Source: Termitidicoccus mucosus (lineage in GTDB: Bacteria > Verrucomicrobiota > Verrucomicrobiia > Opitutales > Opitutaceae). Taken from it: DNA of 64,000 bases. A program made the position numbers and the translations under genes. How positions within the stretch are numbered: the stretch's first letter is position 1; each line of letters starts with the position of its first letter. A model generated the notes under the pieces. The model ran no database searches, was not told where the DNA came from, and saw only the letters and a program-made list of their open reading frames with translations. Below are positions 44,536 through 55,465 of this stretch, in pieces. The stretch covers positions 6,200,501-6,264,500 of the forward strand of contig NZ_CP109796.1 of assembly GCF_038725785.1 (NCBI RefSeq), given 5' to 3'.

Positions 44536-44612
44536 CTCTCAAACGACCCCATCGCAAAGAAAACGACACGAAACGCATTCCGTGTCGTTTTCTGAACAGC
44601 CAATCCTTCAGG

Positions 44613-44873
44613 TCACCTGACTGGTGGCGATGCCGGCTCTGTTTTGGCTGGACGAGCAGTTGCTCGATAAATGCCTCCGTGGCCGGAAACGTTGTCCGAT
44701 ACGACGCGGGAAAACTGCGCATGCAGCCCAGTTGAAGGCTGGATGTCCTCCAGCATCTCGTGCAGGCAAAACCCGATCACTGTCACGTGATGGCGGGCGA
44801 AGTGCAATTCCAGCCGTTCCTGCCTTCGCGGGCGAGACTCAGCGAGTTCAAACCAGACCACCGCAGCATCCAT
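44613..44873 (-). CDS. Hypothetical protein (86 aa) in the accessory region
   Basis: The frame starting MDAAVVWFELAESRPRRQ has a plausible mix of residues ('LELHFARHHVTVIGFCLHEML') unlike the arginine-rich shadow frames around it, and GGAAAC precedes the start. No family is recognised. It lies downstream of the relaxase remnant on the same strand and may have belonged to the same element. Real coding is uncertain. Confidence 0.35.
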   Translation of the reverse strand: MDAAVVWFELAESRPRRQERLELHFARHHVTVIGFCLHEMLEDIQPSTGLHAQFSRVVSDNVSGHGGIYRATARPAKTEPASPPVR

Positions 44874-45039
44874 TCCGTTTCCTGCCACGGACAAAGCCGG
44901 ATCATGGCAACGGGCTCATGCCCGTAATGCCTTTCCATGCAGTAGATGCTTGAACCTCTTGGCCAATAACGCTGCTTTTAAGCTCATATTCGTATTCCTT
45001 TTGATGATTAATGTTGTTTTCCATATACGCAGTTTCCTC

Positions 45040-47667
45040 ATGCGGTAATCCTGCCCGATGAAGCACTGCCTCGACACCCTGTTGCCCGCGTCAGACGCGT
45101 CATCCCCAGCTTCAAGTCGGCAAGCTCGCCCCGGCCTGCCGGACATGCTCCCGCAACGCCGCCTTGTCGGGCGTACAAGCCCTGCTTTCCCCCGGAGACA
45201 GACACATACCATTGATGCGCGTGGGTGGCGGCCTGATTGCCGGCATCCGCCATCAACACCGTATCGACCGTCTTGCCTTGCGAGCCAGGAGGTCACCGCA
45301 TACCCGCACGAAAAGCCGCTGGGCGGGCTCCATCGTTTTCTCGATTCCCTCGCGTCGCCACGACGGCTCCGTCATCCGCGATGCTTTGCACGGTGACCAG
45401 TTCGCCGTTGTTGATGCGGTGGCCCTCGCGCGAGTTGCCGTTGAACTTGACCTGCAAGCGGTCCCCGGGCGACTTCAGGACACGGGCATTGCGGCGATAA
45501 AACGCCCGCATAACGGAAGCTCACCCTGCTGGATACGCCGTCCTTTCCAGAATGACGCCATGGTCATCCGTCCCGACCACGGGGCAAATGTCCCCTTGGC
45601 AAACCGGCCGTAACCACGAACAAAACACATGGTAGTCGGACTGGTAAAATCGAGGGTCCACTTTCTGGGCCGCATTCAGGTCAACAGGCTGGCAGGTGTC
45701 GACGCACTCCGCGACCAATGATGCCTGCTTCAAACAATTTCGCCCTGATTGCCTCATTGGTTTGACGAACCTCCTCCCTTGTTTGGGCGACTACCAGCAC
45801 CTCTTTTCGCTCAACGGCGGCCAGATATTCCGAGGCAAGCGCATTCCGACAGTCCTCGACGGCGACTTCGCGGATGCAGCCCAGACGATCCAAAGCGTCA
45901 AACGACTCCGCGGTTTTCCCTCCGCCGCCAGCTTCACCGCGTTTCTGTAATGACGGATGAATGTGCGTTCCGCCGATGTCCCGGCCCGCGACGGGTCCTG
46001 CCTTCGGATCGACCGGAGCACGGCCGGTTTCAGTCCGGCATGGCTTTCAATGGCACGCAGCGCATCGGAAAACGCAACGGCTCGCTGCCGGGTGTCCCCG
46101 GACAGGATCAGCCGTCCGCCGTTCGATTGCACGACACAAATCAATTCAGCGAGCTGTTGCGCCCCGACCTGCCTCATCCACCATCACGACCGCGTTTTGA
46201 GGCAGTTGCTTTCGCTGCAAAAACGACGCAAGCGTTTCGGCCTCCAGCCCGTCCGCCTGCAAGTCCTGCGCTTGCTGGCGTTGCCAACACGACCGGTCTT
46301 TGTGCCGCCGACAGCCCCGTGCCACTTCTTTCAGGGCAAAACTTTTCCCGTTCCGGCACCACCGCGAAACAGGGTGATAAAATCACAACTGCCGAGGATC
46401 TTTTTACGGCCATCGCCTGTTCATGCGAAAGCGCCGGAGACGCCTGATAGTTTGATTCAGGGAAACCGCCGCGCCCATCGGCGGCGGCCATCACGACTGC
46501 CAGTTCGCAATTAAAAACTTCGCGCACCGTGAGCTTGTCCGTTCCCGGCTCTTTCAGATAACCGCGCTCCGACAGGGCCTGGCGCAACGCATCAAGATCG
46601 AAGTCCTGCCCGCGTCCACGCTCCAAGGCGGCGGCCAGCAACTCATGCTCATGGACGACGGAGCGCCGCTCAAAAAGATGCTGCTCGGCCCATTGCATGA
46701 TGCCGGACAGGGCCGGCTTGACCGCAGGCAAAGGCACTATCGTCGTCAATGCTTTCAGGGCGGCGACTTCTTCACGCTGCATTTCCCCGCACCATCGGGC
46801 ACGCAACCGCTCCGCATTCGAGTTCTTCAGTTTTCGTCGGCGGTTCCCGTGCGCGATCTGTTCGCGCAGGTCTTTGATATTTTCAGGGGACTCGCCTTCC
46901 AGCAACCGCCTGCGCGCCTCCTCGTCAATTTGATGATGCCGCTTGGAAAACCGTTCGATGACGCTGGCGGGGACATGCCTTATCTCGAAGCCCGCCGGGC
47001 TGTTGAGGATTTCATAGCCGAGGGAACGCAGCCCTTTGGCCAGTTCATGCCGGTAAAGGTTGGTGGCAAACCGATGCGCCCGATACATGCCCGAAGGCTC
47101 CAGCGCCTTCCACCTGTCTTCCACCGGGTCAAAGGTCGCGTTCATGACCACGCAGTGGGTGTGCAGATGCGGATCGAGTTCCCGGCTCGTCTCATGGCGG
47201 AAGCACGCGCTGATGATGTTTCCGGTAACCCGTTCGCCGTTTTTACTGGATTTGCGCACCCGCGTTTCCGCACGCTTTTCGAGTTCCGACAGGGCCATTC
47301 GGACAGCGTTTTCGTGCAACTCGATAATACGCTCATCCTGATAAAGTGCGACAATGGAAACGCTTTTTGGAGGTGCCATCGTGAAGTCAAAAAAGACGCG
47401 CCGGTTGGCCTTGGCCCGACCGCCCTCGCGCCTGACCGAGTTCATGCGCTGCCCCAGTTTCAAGCCGGTTTGCGGATGCAATCCCTCGCACAAGGCGATG
47501 AAGGATTTTTCCGTCACGGGGCCATCCAGGCCGAGTTTGTCAGCACCTTGGCCGAACCATTCGCCGAGGACTTTTTGCCCCTCGGAATAATAGTCGCCCT
47601 GCCCCAGATGTTCGCGAAAATACTGCCTCGCAGTTTTCAGGTTATATTGGATTTTTGTCTGTATCAT
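45040..47667 (-). pseudogene. MobF (TrwC/TraI-type) relaxase-helicase, helicase part decayed
   Basis: From ATG 47667 the first 420 or so residues are an intact relaxase domain: N-terminal Tyr in 'YFREHLGQGDYYSE', 'PPKSVSIVALYQDE', and the His triad 'RELDPHLHTHCVVMN'. The helicase domain follows in pieces over several frames: 'RGGAGTGK' (Walker A, near 46345), 'VGAQQLAELI', 'GGRLILSGDTRQ', 'SIRRQDPSRAG', 'LVVAQTREEVRQTNEAIRAK', and a last part with 'INNGELVTVQSI' and 'ADAGNQAATHAHQWYVS'. At least six frameshifts are needed. The enzyme nicks oriT and unwinds DNA in conjugation. It is the remnant of a mobilisable element. Confidence 0.85.
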
Positions 47668-47695
47668 GGTCACATTTGCCGACACGGCGGCCATG

Positions 47696-47779
47696 CACTT
47701 ATGAAACGAAGCCTCGTTTCTTTTGGTTGAGACACCCTACTCCTTGCGCCCAGGCGCAACGCGGAGTCTTTCATAAGTG
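47696..47779. other. oriT-like region with nested inverted repeats
   Basis: CACTTATGAAA (47696-47706) and TTTCATAAGTG (47769-47779) are perfect outer arms. Inside are GAAACGA / TCGTTTC (47703-47720) and TTGCGCC / GGCGCAA (47744-47759). The block starts 29 bp upstream of the relaxase start codon, the usual place for a MobF oriT. The gap from 47780 to 48038 has only one doubtful 68-codon frame (minus, 47811-48017). Confidence 0.55.
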
Positions 47780-48038
47780 AGGCCGCATGCCGGTCGCACT
47801 TGCGACCGCGTCAACCGAAGCGCTTTTTCTTCAATCTGTGAAAACGAACACGCGCACCGGACATGGACAAATGCGGGCCGCGCTGCGCTGTTTCGGCCCG
47901 CCATTGTCCCGCCGGTAATGACTGCGGCACGGGCATGGGAACACGGTATTTGCTCCAGCTCTTGGGAGCTTCCGCAAGCACCGCGATCCCATGCCGTCCG
48001 GGTTGAAAAACTGGCACTCGCCTGTTTGTTATGGGAGG

Positions 48039-48548
48039 CTATTCAGAAAAACACTTCCGGAGAATTTCGTAGAGAGGCCGGAGGTCCCGGCGGATGGATT
48101 CATGCGAGAGTTTGCCACGGGACGGGTGCAAGTCTTGCCGCAGAGCAAGCACCAGCCTGTTTGACAAACTCACATGGCGGGGCAACTGGAGGGCAATGGC
48201 GTTTTCGGACTTCCGTTTTGGTTCGGTGGCGATGCCGAGGCGCGCATACGCCTGCCTCAAACTCATGCCAGCAAAGGCGGATGTATCCGCAACCGTGCGG
48301 GCAAGTTTCATGTAGCGTTGGGCAGTGCGGACGCTCCCCTTGAAATTGGCCTCCAGCCACAGAAGCCATGAGCCCGCATCCATCTGTTTGCGAACCCGGT
48401 GTTTTTCGGCGAGGAGCAATTTGCCCGCCTGCCATGCCGCCGACAAGGCTTCATCGAGCAGTGTCCGCGACTGGCTGGAAATCGCTTCCACGCGGGAGTG
48501 CAGCTGGTTGATCTGTTCGGCGGCAGAAATCCTTTCGCATGTGTTCAT
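48039..48548 (-). CDS. DUF3102-like plasmid-type protein (169 aa)
   Basis: The helical N-terminal half carries 'EALSAAWQAGKLLLAEKHRV' followed by 'GSWLLWLEANFKGSVRTAQR' and 'YMKLA'. This matches the pattern of DUF3102 and similar plasmid proteins with a helix-turn-helix-like part. The C-terminal half is variable. It is upstream of the oriT-like region on the same strand as the relaxase, so it may regulate mobilisation. The frame is intact, in contrast to its neighbours. Confidence 0.6.
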   Translation of the reverse strand: MNTCERISAAEQINQLHSRVEAISSQSRTLLDEALSAAWQAGKLLLAEKHRVRKQMDAGSWLLWLEANFKGSVRTAQRYMKLARTVADTSAFAGMSLRQAYARLGIATEPKRKSENAIALQLPRHVSLSNRLVLALRQDLHPSRGKLSHESIRRDLRPLYEILRKCFSE

Positions 48549-48660
48549 GCGGTGGATGATATTCCATCATTTCATCGGGAAATAGGGGCTTTCGCTTAGG
48601 TGTAATTTGCCCGGGTTTCCGGAGAGGCAAGATGCCGCTCCAAATATAGCCGCTTAGGTA

Positions 48661-51179
48661 TCAAAGGCTCGCGTCCCTCAATTCCGGTCCGTCATCGCCG
48701 CCGCCCCATACCGCGTAACGAAACCAACCGTCCCGCGACAGGTTCAACGTTCCGAACGACTCGGGCGACAAATTCAGCCCGCCGACCACCACGATGCGCC
48801 GCGCCGGGTTTTTCGGATGGCGCATGACCGCTTGAATGGCGATGCCGTCGCCAAACCATGACCGTTCGCCCCAAGTGATGCCGTCTCCTGTTATCGTCAC
48901 GCCCAGTCCCCTGTCCAACTCGCGCCAGACCGAGTTCGTCCGTGCGTTGCCGATGAGCACGAGATTGGAGTTCCGCATTTCCTCTGCCGCCAGTTCGCTA
49001 TCCATGACCATCCGGCATCCGCTGAAATGGGTTTTCCGCCACCCGGCTTGAATCGCCTCCGCGACGGTGGCGTTGGCCGCGTTCTCCTCATCGTTTCCCG
49101 TCGACCCGATCACCACCCAAAATTTCTCTGTCAGCACGTCCTGCACCGAGCCCGGCGGACGCGCTCCGCGCCATCCTCCCAGCTAATTCCACGCGCTGCG
49201 CGGCCCATTCAATCAAATCCTCCCATGCGCCCAAATGTGCCGACTCCTTCTGGGCGGCGTTTCAAACGCACAGGCGCGCCCGCACGCACGGCCTTGGTTA
49301 CGAATGCCTTTGATGTTTTCAAATCCCCATGCCCCGGTTCGTTGCCGCCGTCGTTGATGATAAAAACATCGGGAGTTTTTTTTTAGAAAAGCACTCATCC
49401 GATCTCCTCTCATAAACCATTCCCGAAATTCCTTTCTTTTCGAAAAAGCGGCCACAAGGTTTCGGGGCATGTTTTGGTCGAGGACAAATTCCGGGTTCAG
49501 GACGGCGATCCCGGCAAAACGTCCGGGCCAGCTTGCGCAGGCATCGAAAGCCAGCGGTGCGGCGCTGCACATGCCCATCAAGGTCACGCGATTGCGATCA
49601 AATAGATAATTCCGGCCAACCGCTTCCAGCACCTCCGCGAGATGGGCGGATTCCATCGGCAGGCCGGTGGGTCGGTTGTGATAGCCGGACCAAAGCAAAA
49701 TGACGCCGTGCCTTTCCGCGAGTTTGGCCATTCGGTCCGCCAGATGATGATCGTCCAGAAACGGACTTTCCAAAAAGGGTTTGGCGGCGGAAACGGCGGT
49801 GGGAAGAATGACGACAAGCGGCAGAGCGGAAGCGTCCTTTTTATAGCAGGAAGGAACATATATCCGGTAGCATTGTTGGGAATCGTCGATTCTTGATACA
49901 AAACCATTCAAATGCAGGCCGGTCACATGGGAAAACGGCTCCTCGCCCCGGCGGACTCGCATCAATGCCTCCTGTGTGATCCATAGCTCATGCACAAACC
50001 GGCGCTCCCAACCGCGCCCGCCGCCAATCGGATCGGGATTCTCGCCCTTCCCTGCATTGTTTTTCTCAAATTGGGAGGCAAGGAATCCAAGCCGGGCCTT
50101 GAGTGCCGCAAAACCGCCATGCTCCTGCAAACGGAAAGGAAGGGCGTCTATTTCCAAAAGGGCGTCTTGAAGCGCATGCGCCGGGTGTCCGACAAGCAGC
50201 CTTTCATAATATTCCTTGCCGTTGACCTCAAGCACCACCTTGTGCAGTCCGCTTTGCGCAGTTGCCTTGTCCCATTGCACCTTGTTGCCCACCAGCCCCC
50301 CTGTCCGTTCGCCCGTGATTGAACGGACATGCCCGGTAAATTTGACAGAGAAAGGCGCGCCTCTGGGGGCGGCCGCCACTGGCTCATCAAATGTATAATA
50401 AATATTCTTTCTCATGATGGATTTTTCGAGCGAGGATTGCGCCGCAAGCGGCTTGGGCGGTTTTACTCCGGCCGGACAAGTACGCGCAAAATCCCACAAG
50501 GTATCCTGCCTTGGTATTTTCACCACGACCAGATTGTCACCCGGTGCAATCGGCACTTTGGTCAAATCCTGTATATGAACAGGGATCGCCTGCCCTTGGG
50601 GCGAAAACACGTTTCCGTTCGCAAACACCGGGATACGCCCGTGCTGCCGATCAGCATCCATGCGTTGGTTTTTTTGGTCGATGTTACATTGAACGCGACA
50701 TAGGCGACCATTCCATCCGTTTCCTTTGATTCCGGTTGGTTGAAAGCATGATTAAAATCAACAAAATGGCGGCGCTCGTTCATGACGAACCACTTTGGAT
50801 AAATCGTGCCCTCCCCATCCGGCACCCCGATGGCTTTTAATTTCTTGGAAAATTCATCCACGCTGGCGATGCTTTCGCTTAGATTGACGCGCTCCAGATA
50901 ATCAATCTTGTCAAAATCCTCCCCTTTTTTGATTTGAAAAGGCCCAATGACCAAGTGGTCTTTGATCTCTGCTCCGATAGATTTTGAAACCACCACCGGC
51001 AGGCGGACGCCGCTTGGCGCGGGTTCCTTTTCAGACGCGGCATGAGCATGCTGAAACGTCAAGGAAATCGACGCCAGAACAAGACCGAAAACCTGTCTTG
51101 AATGCAATGCGGCCCGGCCAATGATTTTTGACCACAGATAGACACGAATCAAAACAGGCATTAACATTTGTTGCTTCAT
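48661..51179 (-). pseudogene. Secreted esterase/peptidase-like alpha/beta hydrolase, frameshifted
   Basis: One gene is split over at least three frames. The first (from ATG 51179) has a signal peptide ending QHAHA and a beta-rich region to about 50640. The second has the hydrolase core: 'CYRIYVPSCYKKDASALPLVVILP', 'HGVILLWSGYHNRPTG' and 'VTLMGMCSAAPLAFD' in place of a GxSxG nucleophile elbow (the Ser position reads Cys). The third gives 'VQDVLTEKFWVVIGSTGNDEEN' and a C-terminal domain to 48661. It resembles dienelactone-hydrolase-like secreted enzymes of Verrucomicrobiota and Planctomycetota. Signal-peptide residues near 51130 seem to be encoded by a repeat-like CACAGATAGACACG tract. Confidence 0.6.
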
Positions 51180-51273
51180 GATATTATTGGATTTTATCCG
51201 CATCTATTTGCGTTCATCTGTAGTTAAATCAAGTGGTGTTGGCCTTAATCTTCAAATCACACCGTGGCGCTGT

Positions 51274-52276
51274 CTAGCGGACGAGCGTTACCCTCCCGTT
51301 TTGTAACTCCCATCGCAGGCGCTTCCAGTCTCCGTCCGGTGGCTTCATTTTCATCGTCACCCGGTTTCCGGCGCGAAAATAATCGTATTTGGTATCGTTG
51401 ATTTTCTCTACACTGAAAGGTTTTCTATAAAAGGAATCGCCTCGTCCATATCCTCTGTTTGCCTTCCACGAAACGTTCATGTCCTTGGCTCCGATTCGCC
51501 TTACCCGCTCGACCAAACCGTTTTTGTTGTAAGAAAGCTCGATGATTGCGGTCCCGATCTCCTCGTCGATGATCCGCGCCATCCGCCCCTGCTCGTCCTC
51601 GACAAACACATAACGGTTTTCCCCGCAGCGCAGCACCGACGGATTTCCGCTTGCGCTCCATTCCACGGACGCCAGCACCCGGTTTCCGGCGCGAATTTCG
51701 GCAATTTTGCCACCGTTGGCCTTGACCGAGAGGAGCTTGTTTTCCGGGTTGCGAATCGCGGCCAAACCGCCGCTTTTATAACCCAGCTCCCAGTTTTCAT
51801 TCCTCACCCATGCGTCCCCTTCGTCATTCCATCCCGCCAGAGTGTTATTTAACCGGGCAAACTTTGGAAAATGGGCGGGGAATCCGCCCATTCGGATATC
51901 CGGCGGATTTTTCGGAACCGCATCCTCCCGGGCATGGACAGCCATTTTGCCTCCACCCGGTGTTTCCCATAAAAATTCGCCGGTCTCGCGCTCCCACACG
52001 GAGGTCTCGAAGGGCAGCAAATGAAACCGGCTGCCCGGCGCGACGTAATCTTCCGTTTCTGTCGCGTGGTCAATAAGCACCTCGAAAGAAATCCCCTCCG
52101 AAAGCTCGACTGTGCATAGCTTGATGCGCAGAAACAAATCTCCGTCCTGATTCAGATCGCCCAGCGTCAGCTGCGGGCAAAAACGGATTCGCGAGAATAA
52201 TGCCCGTCGTGAGAACCAGATAAAGGGCAATACCGCTGAAAAACACGGGCGGGACGCCTGTGCGCTTTTTCCGCAT
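51274..52276 (-). pseudogene. Secreted beta-rich protein with YD-like repeats, single frameshift
   Basis: The start at ATG 52276 gives a signal peptide (MRKKRTGVPPVFFSG and a hydrophobic helix). The frame is lost near 52190. The remaining 300 residues continue in another frame to 51274. They contain short repeats of the form 'GLAAIRNPENKLLSVKANGG', 'RYVFVEDEQGRMARIIDEE' and 'LSYNKNGLVERVRRI', which look like YD/RHS-type beta repeats. No catalytic motif is seen. It may be a surface or scaffold protein. One base change would restore it, so sequencing error is possible. Confidence 0.5.
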
Positions 52277-52290
52277 GTAAAATCGTTGCG

Positions 52291-53673
52291 TCACCAAAAA
52301 AATCCTTTCGCTTGATTGATGACATCCATGCCGCAAAAACCACCGAGCGAGCCGCTTTCCCGTTGCATGATGCCGGCCCGGGTTTCTTTTCTCCATGCTG
52401 CATCTCCGCCCGTGCTGTCATATTTGGGCAACCACACCGTCATTAAAATTTCTTTCGGTGGCATGACAAACCCGCCGCGCGGGTGAATCAAGCCAGCGTT
52501 TGGTCCCTAGCGGCGGCAAGCTGGGCAGCCAGCGGACAGCGTTGCCAAATACGGCGATGTCATAATTGCCCATGGGCAGAGTTTCGGGCGGGCGCGCCTT
52601 GGGTCAAGAATCACCGCGATACAGCGGACTGGCTGACAGCATCGCCCGCAATTTCTTGCCGTATAATGTGCCGAGTTCGGCCCGGTCGCAGAAAACCAGC
52701 AGCTTTTGCGCATCCGCCGAAACCTCTCCGCCGGGCGTTTCTGTTTTTATGAGCCTGATCGCGCCACCTTCCGTCAACCCCGCCCGTAAATCATAATCAC
52801 CCACGTAAAGCCTGCCCCAGCCCCACAAGCCCGCCAGCGCCAACGCGGCGAAACACGCGTTCCGCTTGCCAGCTTCGCCCAAGGCAGAACGCGTCGGAGG
52901 ACAAAGGCACGGGTGCACAGCACCACGACATTAAACAGGACAATCCAGTTTACCGTCATGTAATCCTGCGCTGTGCAGGTCAGTCCGCACAGCAGCACCG
53001 GCAGCAGTGACACCGCCGCGCAAATTCCGAACGCGGAGACATAACGCGGACAGTCAGATTTGCCTGCTGTTAGGCACAGACGGACTTGGCAGTCCGGGCC
53101 ACGGCAGACGCCAAACCATACCGACGCCATCACCATAAACCCAAAAAACAACACCAACCCCAACGCCGGCAACCCCCGCTCCACCGCAATCTCAAGATAG
53201 CTGTTCAACAATCCCGTGTAGGAATAGTTCAGGCGCTCGGGCTGATACCACTGGCTGAAAAAATGCCCGCTCTCCCCGATGCCGATTCCCGTTAGCGGTT
53301 CAATAAAACTCATCGGCCCCGCCGCCCGCCATAATTCGAGGCGGTTGAGGATGGAGGCATCGCCGCCGCCTACCATGTCTCCTATGCGCTTACCCGCCGG
53401 AAATATGAAAAGCGAAAGAAGCAGGGCCATCAATCCGGTCACGCACGGCACGGCGGCATACCTGCGTAAAACCAGACCATGGCGACGCGTCAGAAAGAAA
53501 ATCGCGATGAATAACAATAATCCCGCGAGAATCGGCCCACGCGAACCGGTGAGAGCAAGGCAAACCGCCGCCCCTGCCGCCATGATTGACACAACAACAC
53601 GCAGTGCACGATGGGAGGAAGAGCAACAGGGCAGGCACAGCCATGCGACCATCGCCGCCATGACCATCCGCAT
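52291..53673 (-). pseudogene. O-antigen ligase-type membrane protein, 5'-truncated and frameshifted
   Basis: The best-preserved frame (53673 down to about 52800) has five or six helices and the marks of the Wzy/WaaL family: 'LALTGSRGPILAGLLL' and 'PLTGIGIGESGHFF' followed by 'YTGLLNSYLEIAVERGLPALG', with the conserved His/Gly loop. The first 130 or so residues of such proteins are absent. Past 52800 the reading moves through other frames ('YDLRAGLTEGGAIRLIKTE' and onward) with a possible end at 52291. Such enzymes polymerise or ligate surface polysaccharides. This copy appears dead. Confidence 0.65.
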
Positions 53674-53775
53674 TCTATCGGCGACTCAAAGCACGCCCGC
53701 CACCTTTCATTCGAGAAAAATTGATTTATGGAAACCCATGGTTGGAATGTGGTTTGCATATCCCTAGCCATTGTA

Positions 53776-54798
53776 TTATTCCATGCCGATAACCTCGCCC
53801 TCGCCGATATCAACGCGGAGACGGTCGTCATAGCATGTCACTTTTTTGAAATCACGGCCTATTCCCGTGATCGCCCCCTCCGCCTTTGCACCATCCTCCG
53901 CCACCGGGGCGGCTGTTCGCAGGCGCACATGGTAGGTGGTGGAAAGCGGCATTTCACAGTCAGGAGCATGGCTGAAAGTCCTGCGAATTTCCAAAAGCTC
54001 CAGTTCCACGCCCGCCGTGTCGCGCACCCTGATCCCGTCGCGAAAAATCGTTTTATAGTCAACGAGGTCGCCCGTGGACATATCGACCATGTATTCGATT
54101 CTCCGTTCCTGCCTGACACCATAGTCCTCGTTTTTTATATAGAACCTGTTGAATTCATAATCAGATCGATGGCGCGTCAGGAATGTATATTTTAATACAT
54201 TGCCAAGGGCTTCCATATGGCACGAACCGTGTTTAATATTCGCCTCCAGTGCTTTTATCCATTCCTTGCGCTTTTTCTTTTTTCCGTATAACTCGAGCGC
54301 ACCTTCCGCGATGGCATTTTTTTGCTTCTCAGTGGGCGGCCTGTTGTGAAGAAGAACCATAGCGCGTCTTTCCGCCGGCGGCTTCGCGGCATTATAATGA
54401 TATATCGTTTTGGCGATTCTGCCGTCCGGGCGGTCGTATGTTTCCTTATAGGTGTATGATTTGCAGGAAAAAGAAAAACGGTCCATCTTGGTCGCAGCCT
54501 CAATGAGCGGTTTGAATTCGTCCCGTTCGCTGGCTTTCCCGTCGCGAACGGCGGCGGGTTTGATTGCCACGACGCCGCTCCCCGTCGGCGGCATGAAATT
54601 CGGGTCCGCATGCAAACTGGCTTTCCCCAACGCCGGGGGAACAGTGACGGGTGTGATTGCGGCGACATTGGCTCCCATGTGCGGCGAGGTGTGCGCATCC
54701 GGCCCCGGCTGTTTTTTCCCCGGCAAAACGCAGCCAGTTGTCGCGGATGCCAAAAACAGCAGACCAGTCAAGGCTCGACACAAAGCCGAAAGAGGCAC
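53776..54798 (-). CDS. Lipoprotein of unknown function (340 aa)
   Basis: A lipoprotein signal ends at 'LASATTGC' (Cys 23). The mature protein has a Pro/Thr-rich linker. From about residue 105 follows a compact domain with 'FSFSCKSYTYKETYDRPDG', a basic helix with 'GKKKKRKEWIKALEANI', and a beta-rich end with 'RRIEYMVDMSTGDLVDYKTIF' and 'ITGIGRDFKKVTC'. Several Cys may form disulfides. No family is recognised. It is intact, unlike the genes downstream, and five bases separate it from the next gene. Confidence 0.6.
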   Translation of the reverse strand: MPLSALCRALTGLLFLASATTGCVLPGKKQPGPDAHTSPHMGANVAAITPVTVPPALGKASLHADPNFMPPTGSGVVAIKPAAVRDGKASERDEFKPLIEAATKMDRFSFSCKSYTYKETYDRPDGRIAKTIYHYNAAKPPAERRAMVLLHNRPPTEKQKNAIAEGALELYGKKKKRKEWIKALEANIKHGSCHMEALGNVLKYTFLTRHRSDYEFNRFYIKNEDYGVRQERRIEYMVDMSTGDLVDYKTIFRDGIRVRDTAGVELELLEIRRTFSHAPDCEMPLSTTYHVRLRTAAPVAEDGAKAEGAITGIGRDFKKVTCYDDRLRVDIGEGEVIGME

Positions 54799-54803
54799 GA
54801 TGT

Positions 54804-55364
54804 TTATTTAACAATCGTCCCCCTAGGCAGGGTTAGCATGCCTCCAATCCGAGGAAGCGAAGTATATGTCAACTTCGGCGGGGTCTCTCCTTTCTTAATA
54901 GAGGAAGAATTGTAGTTAGCCACCATTACCGAGAGCCCCCAATAGATATATACATTATCCTCTTTTATTTTTTTATAAATTTTATCATAAAATACTCCGA
55001 TCGGCAGCCATATTTCAACAGAAGAGCCTGATTTAATAGTATGGGTCATCAATCTTGACCCACCGTTCGGAACGTACTCACTAGCCCAGTCTTTGTTGCT
55101 TGAGATCATCGGCGTTTTGTCTGTCGAAAAAAACAATGAAGTATATCCGGGAATCCCTATCGAGGGTTCCCATAGATGATATTCTTTTTCTGAATCATTT
55201 ACAAAAATAAATTTCATTTGAAGCCCCCCCGCACGAGGCTCAAGCGTCACAGTATATCGGATCGCGGTATCTGGAATACTCCCAGAATTAGCCGATATTG
55301 CTTCGGCGTTTAAGGAAATAGAAAATGCCATTCCGATAATGCAGTATAATATTTTATTTGACAT
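54804..55364 (-). CDS. AT-rich secreted protein of unknown function (186 aa)
   Basis: A signal peptide (residues 1 to 22, ending LNAEA) precedes a beta-sandwich-like domain: 'YTVTLEPRAGGLQMKFIFVND', 'YHLWEPSIGI' and 'IKSGSSVEIWLPIGVFYD'. GC is far below the core genome, suggesting recent acquisition. The stop is five bases from the start of the lipoprotein gene, so co-expression is likely. It resembles small extracellular domains that accompany effector or immunity genes, but this is only an impression. Confidence 0.55.
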   Translation of the reverse strand: MSNKILYCIIGMAFSISLNAEAISANSGSIPDTAIRYTVTLEPRAGGLQMKFIFVNDSEKEYHLWEPSIGIPGYTSLFFSTDKTPMISSNKDWASEYVPNGGSRLMTHTIKSGSSVEIWLPIGVFYDKIYKKIKEDNVYIYWGLSVMVANYNSSSIKKGETPPKLTYTSLPRIGGMLTLPRGTIVK

Positions 55365-55465
55365 TATTTTTATTATTTTAATAATCCATTATTTTTGGAG
55401 TCTGCTCCGGGGTCCTTTATTCACTTATATACCATTGAAGCGGTCCCGTGCTAAAAGAATAAATA

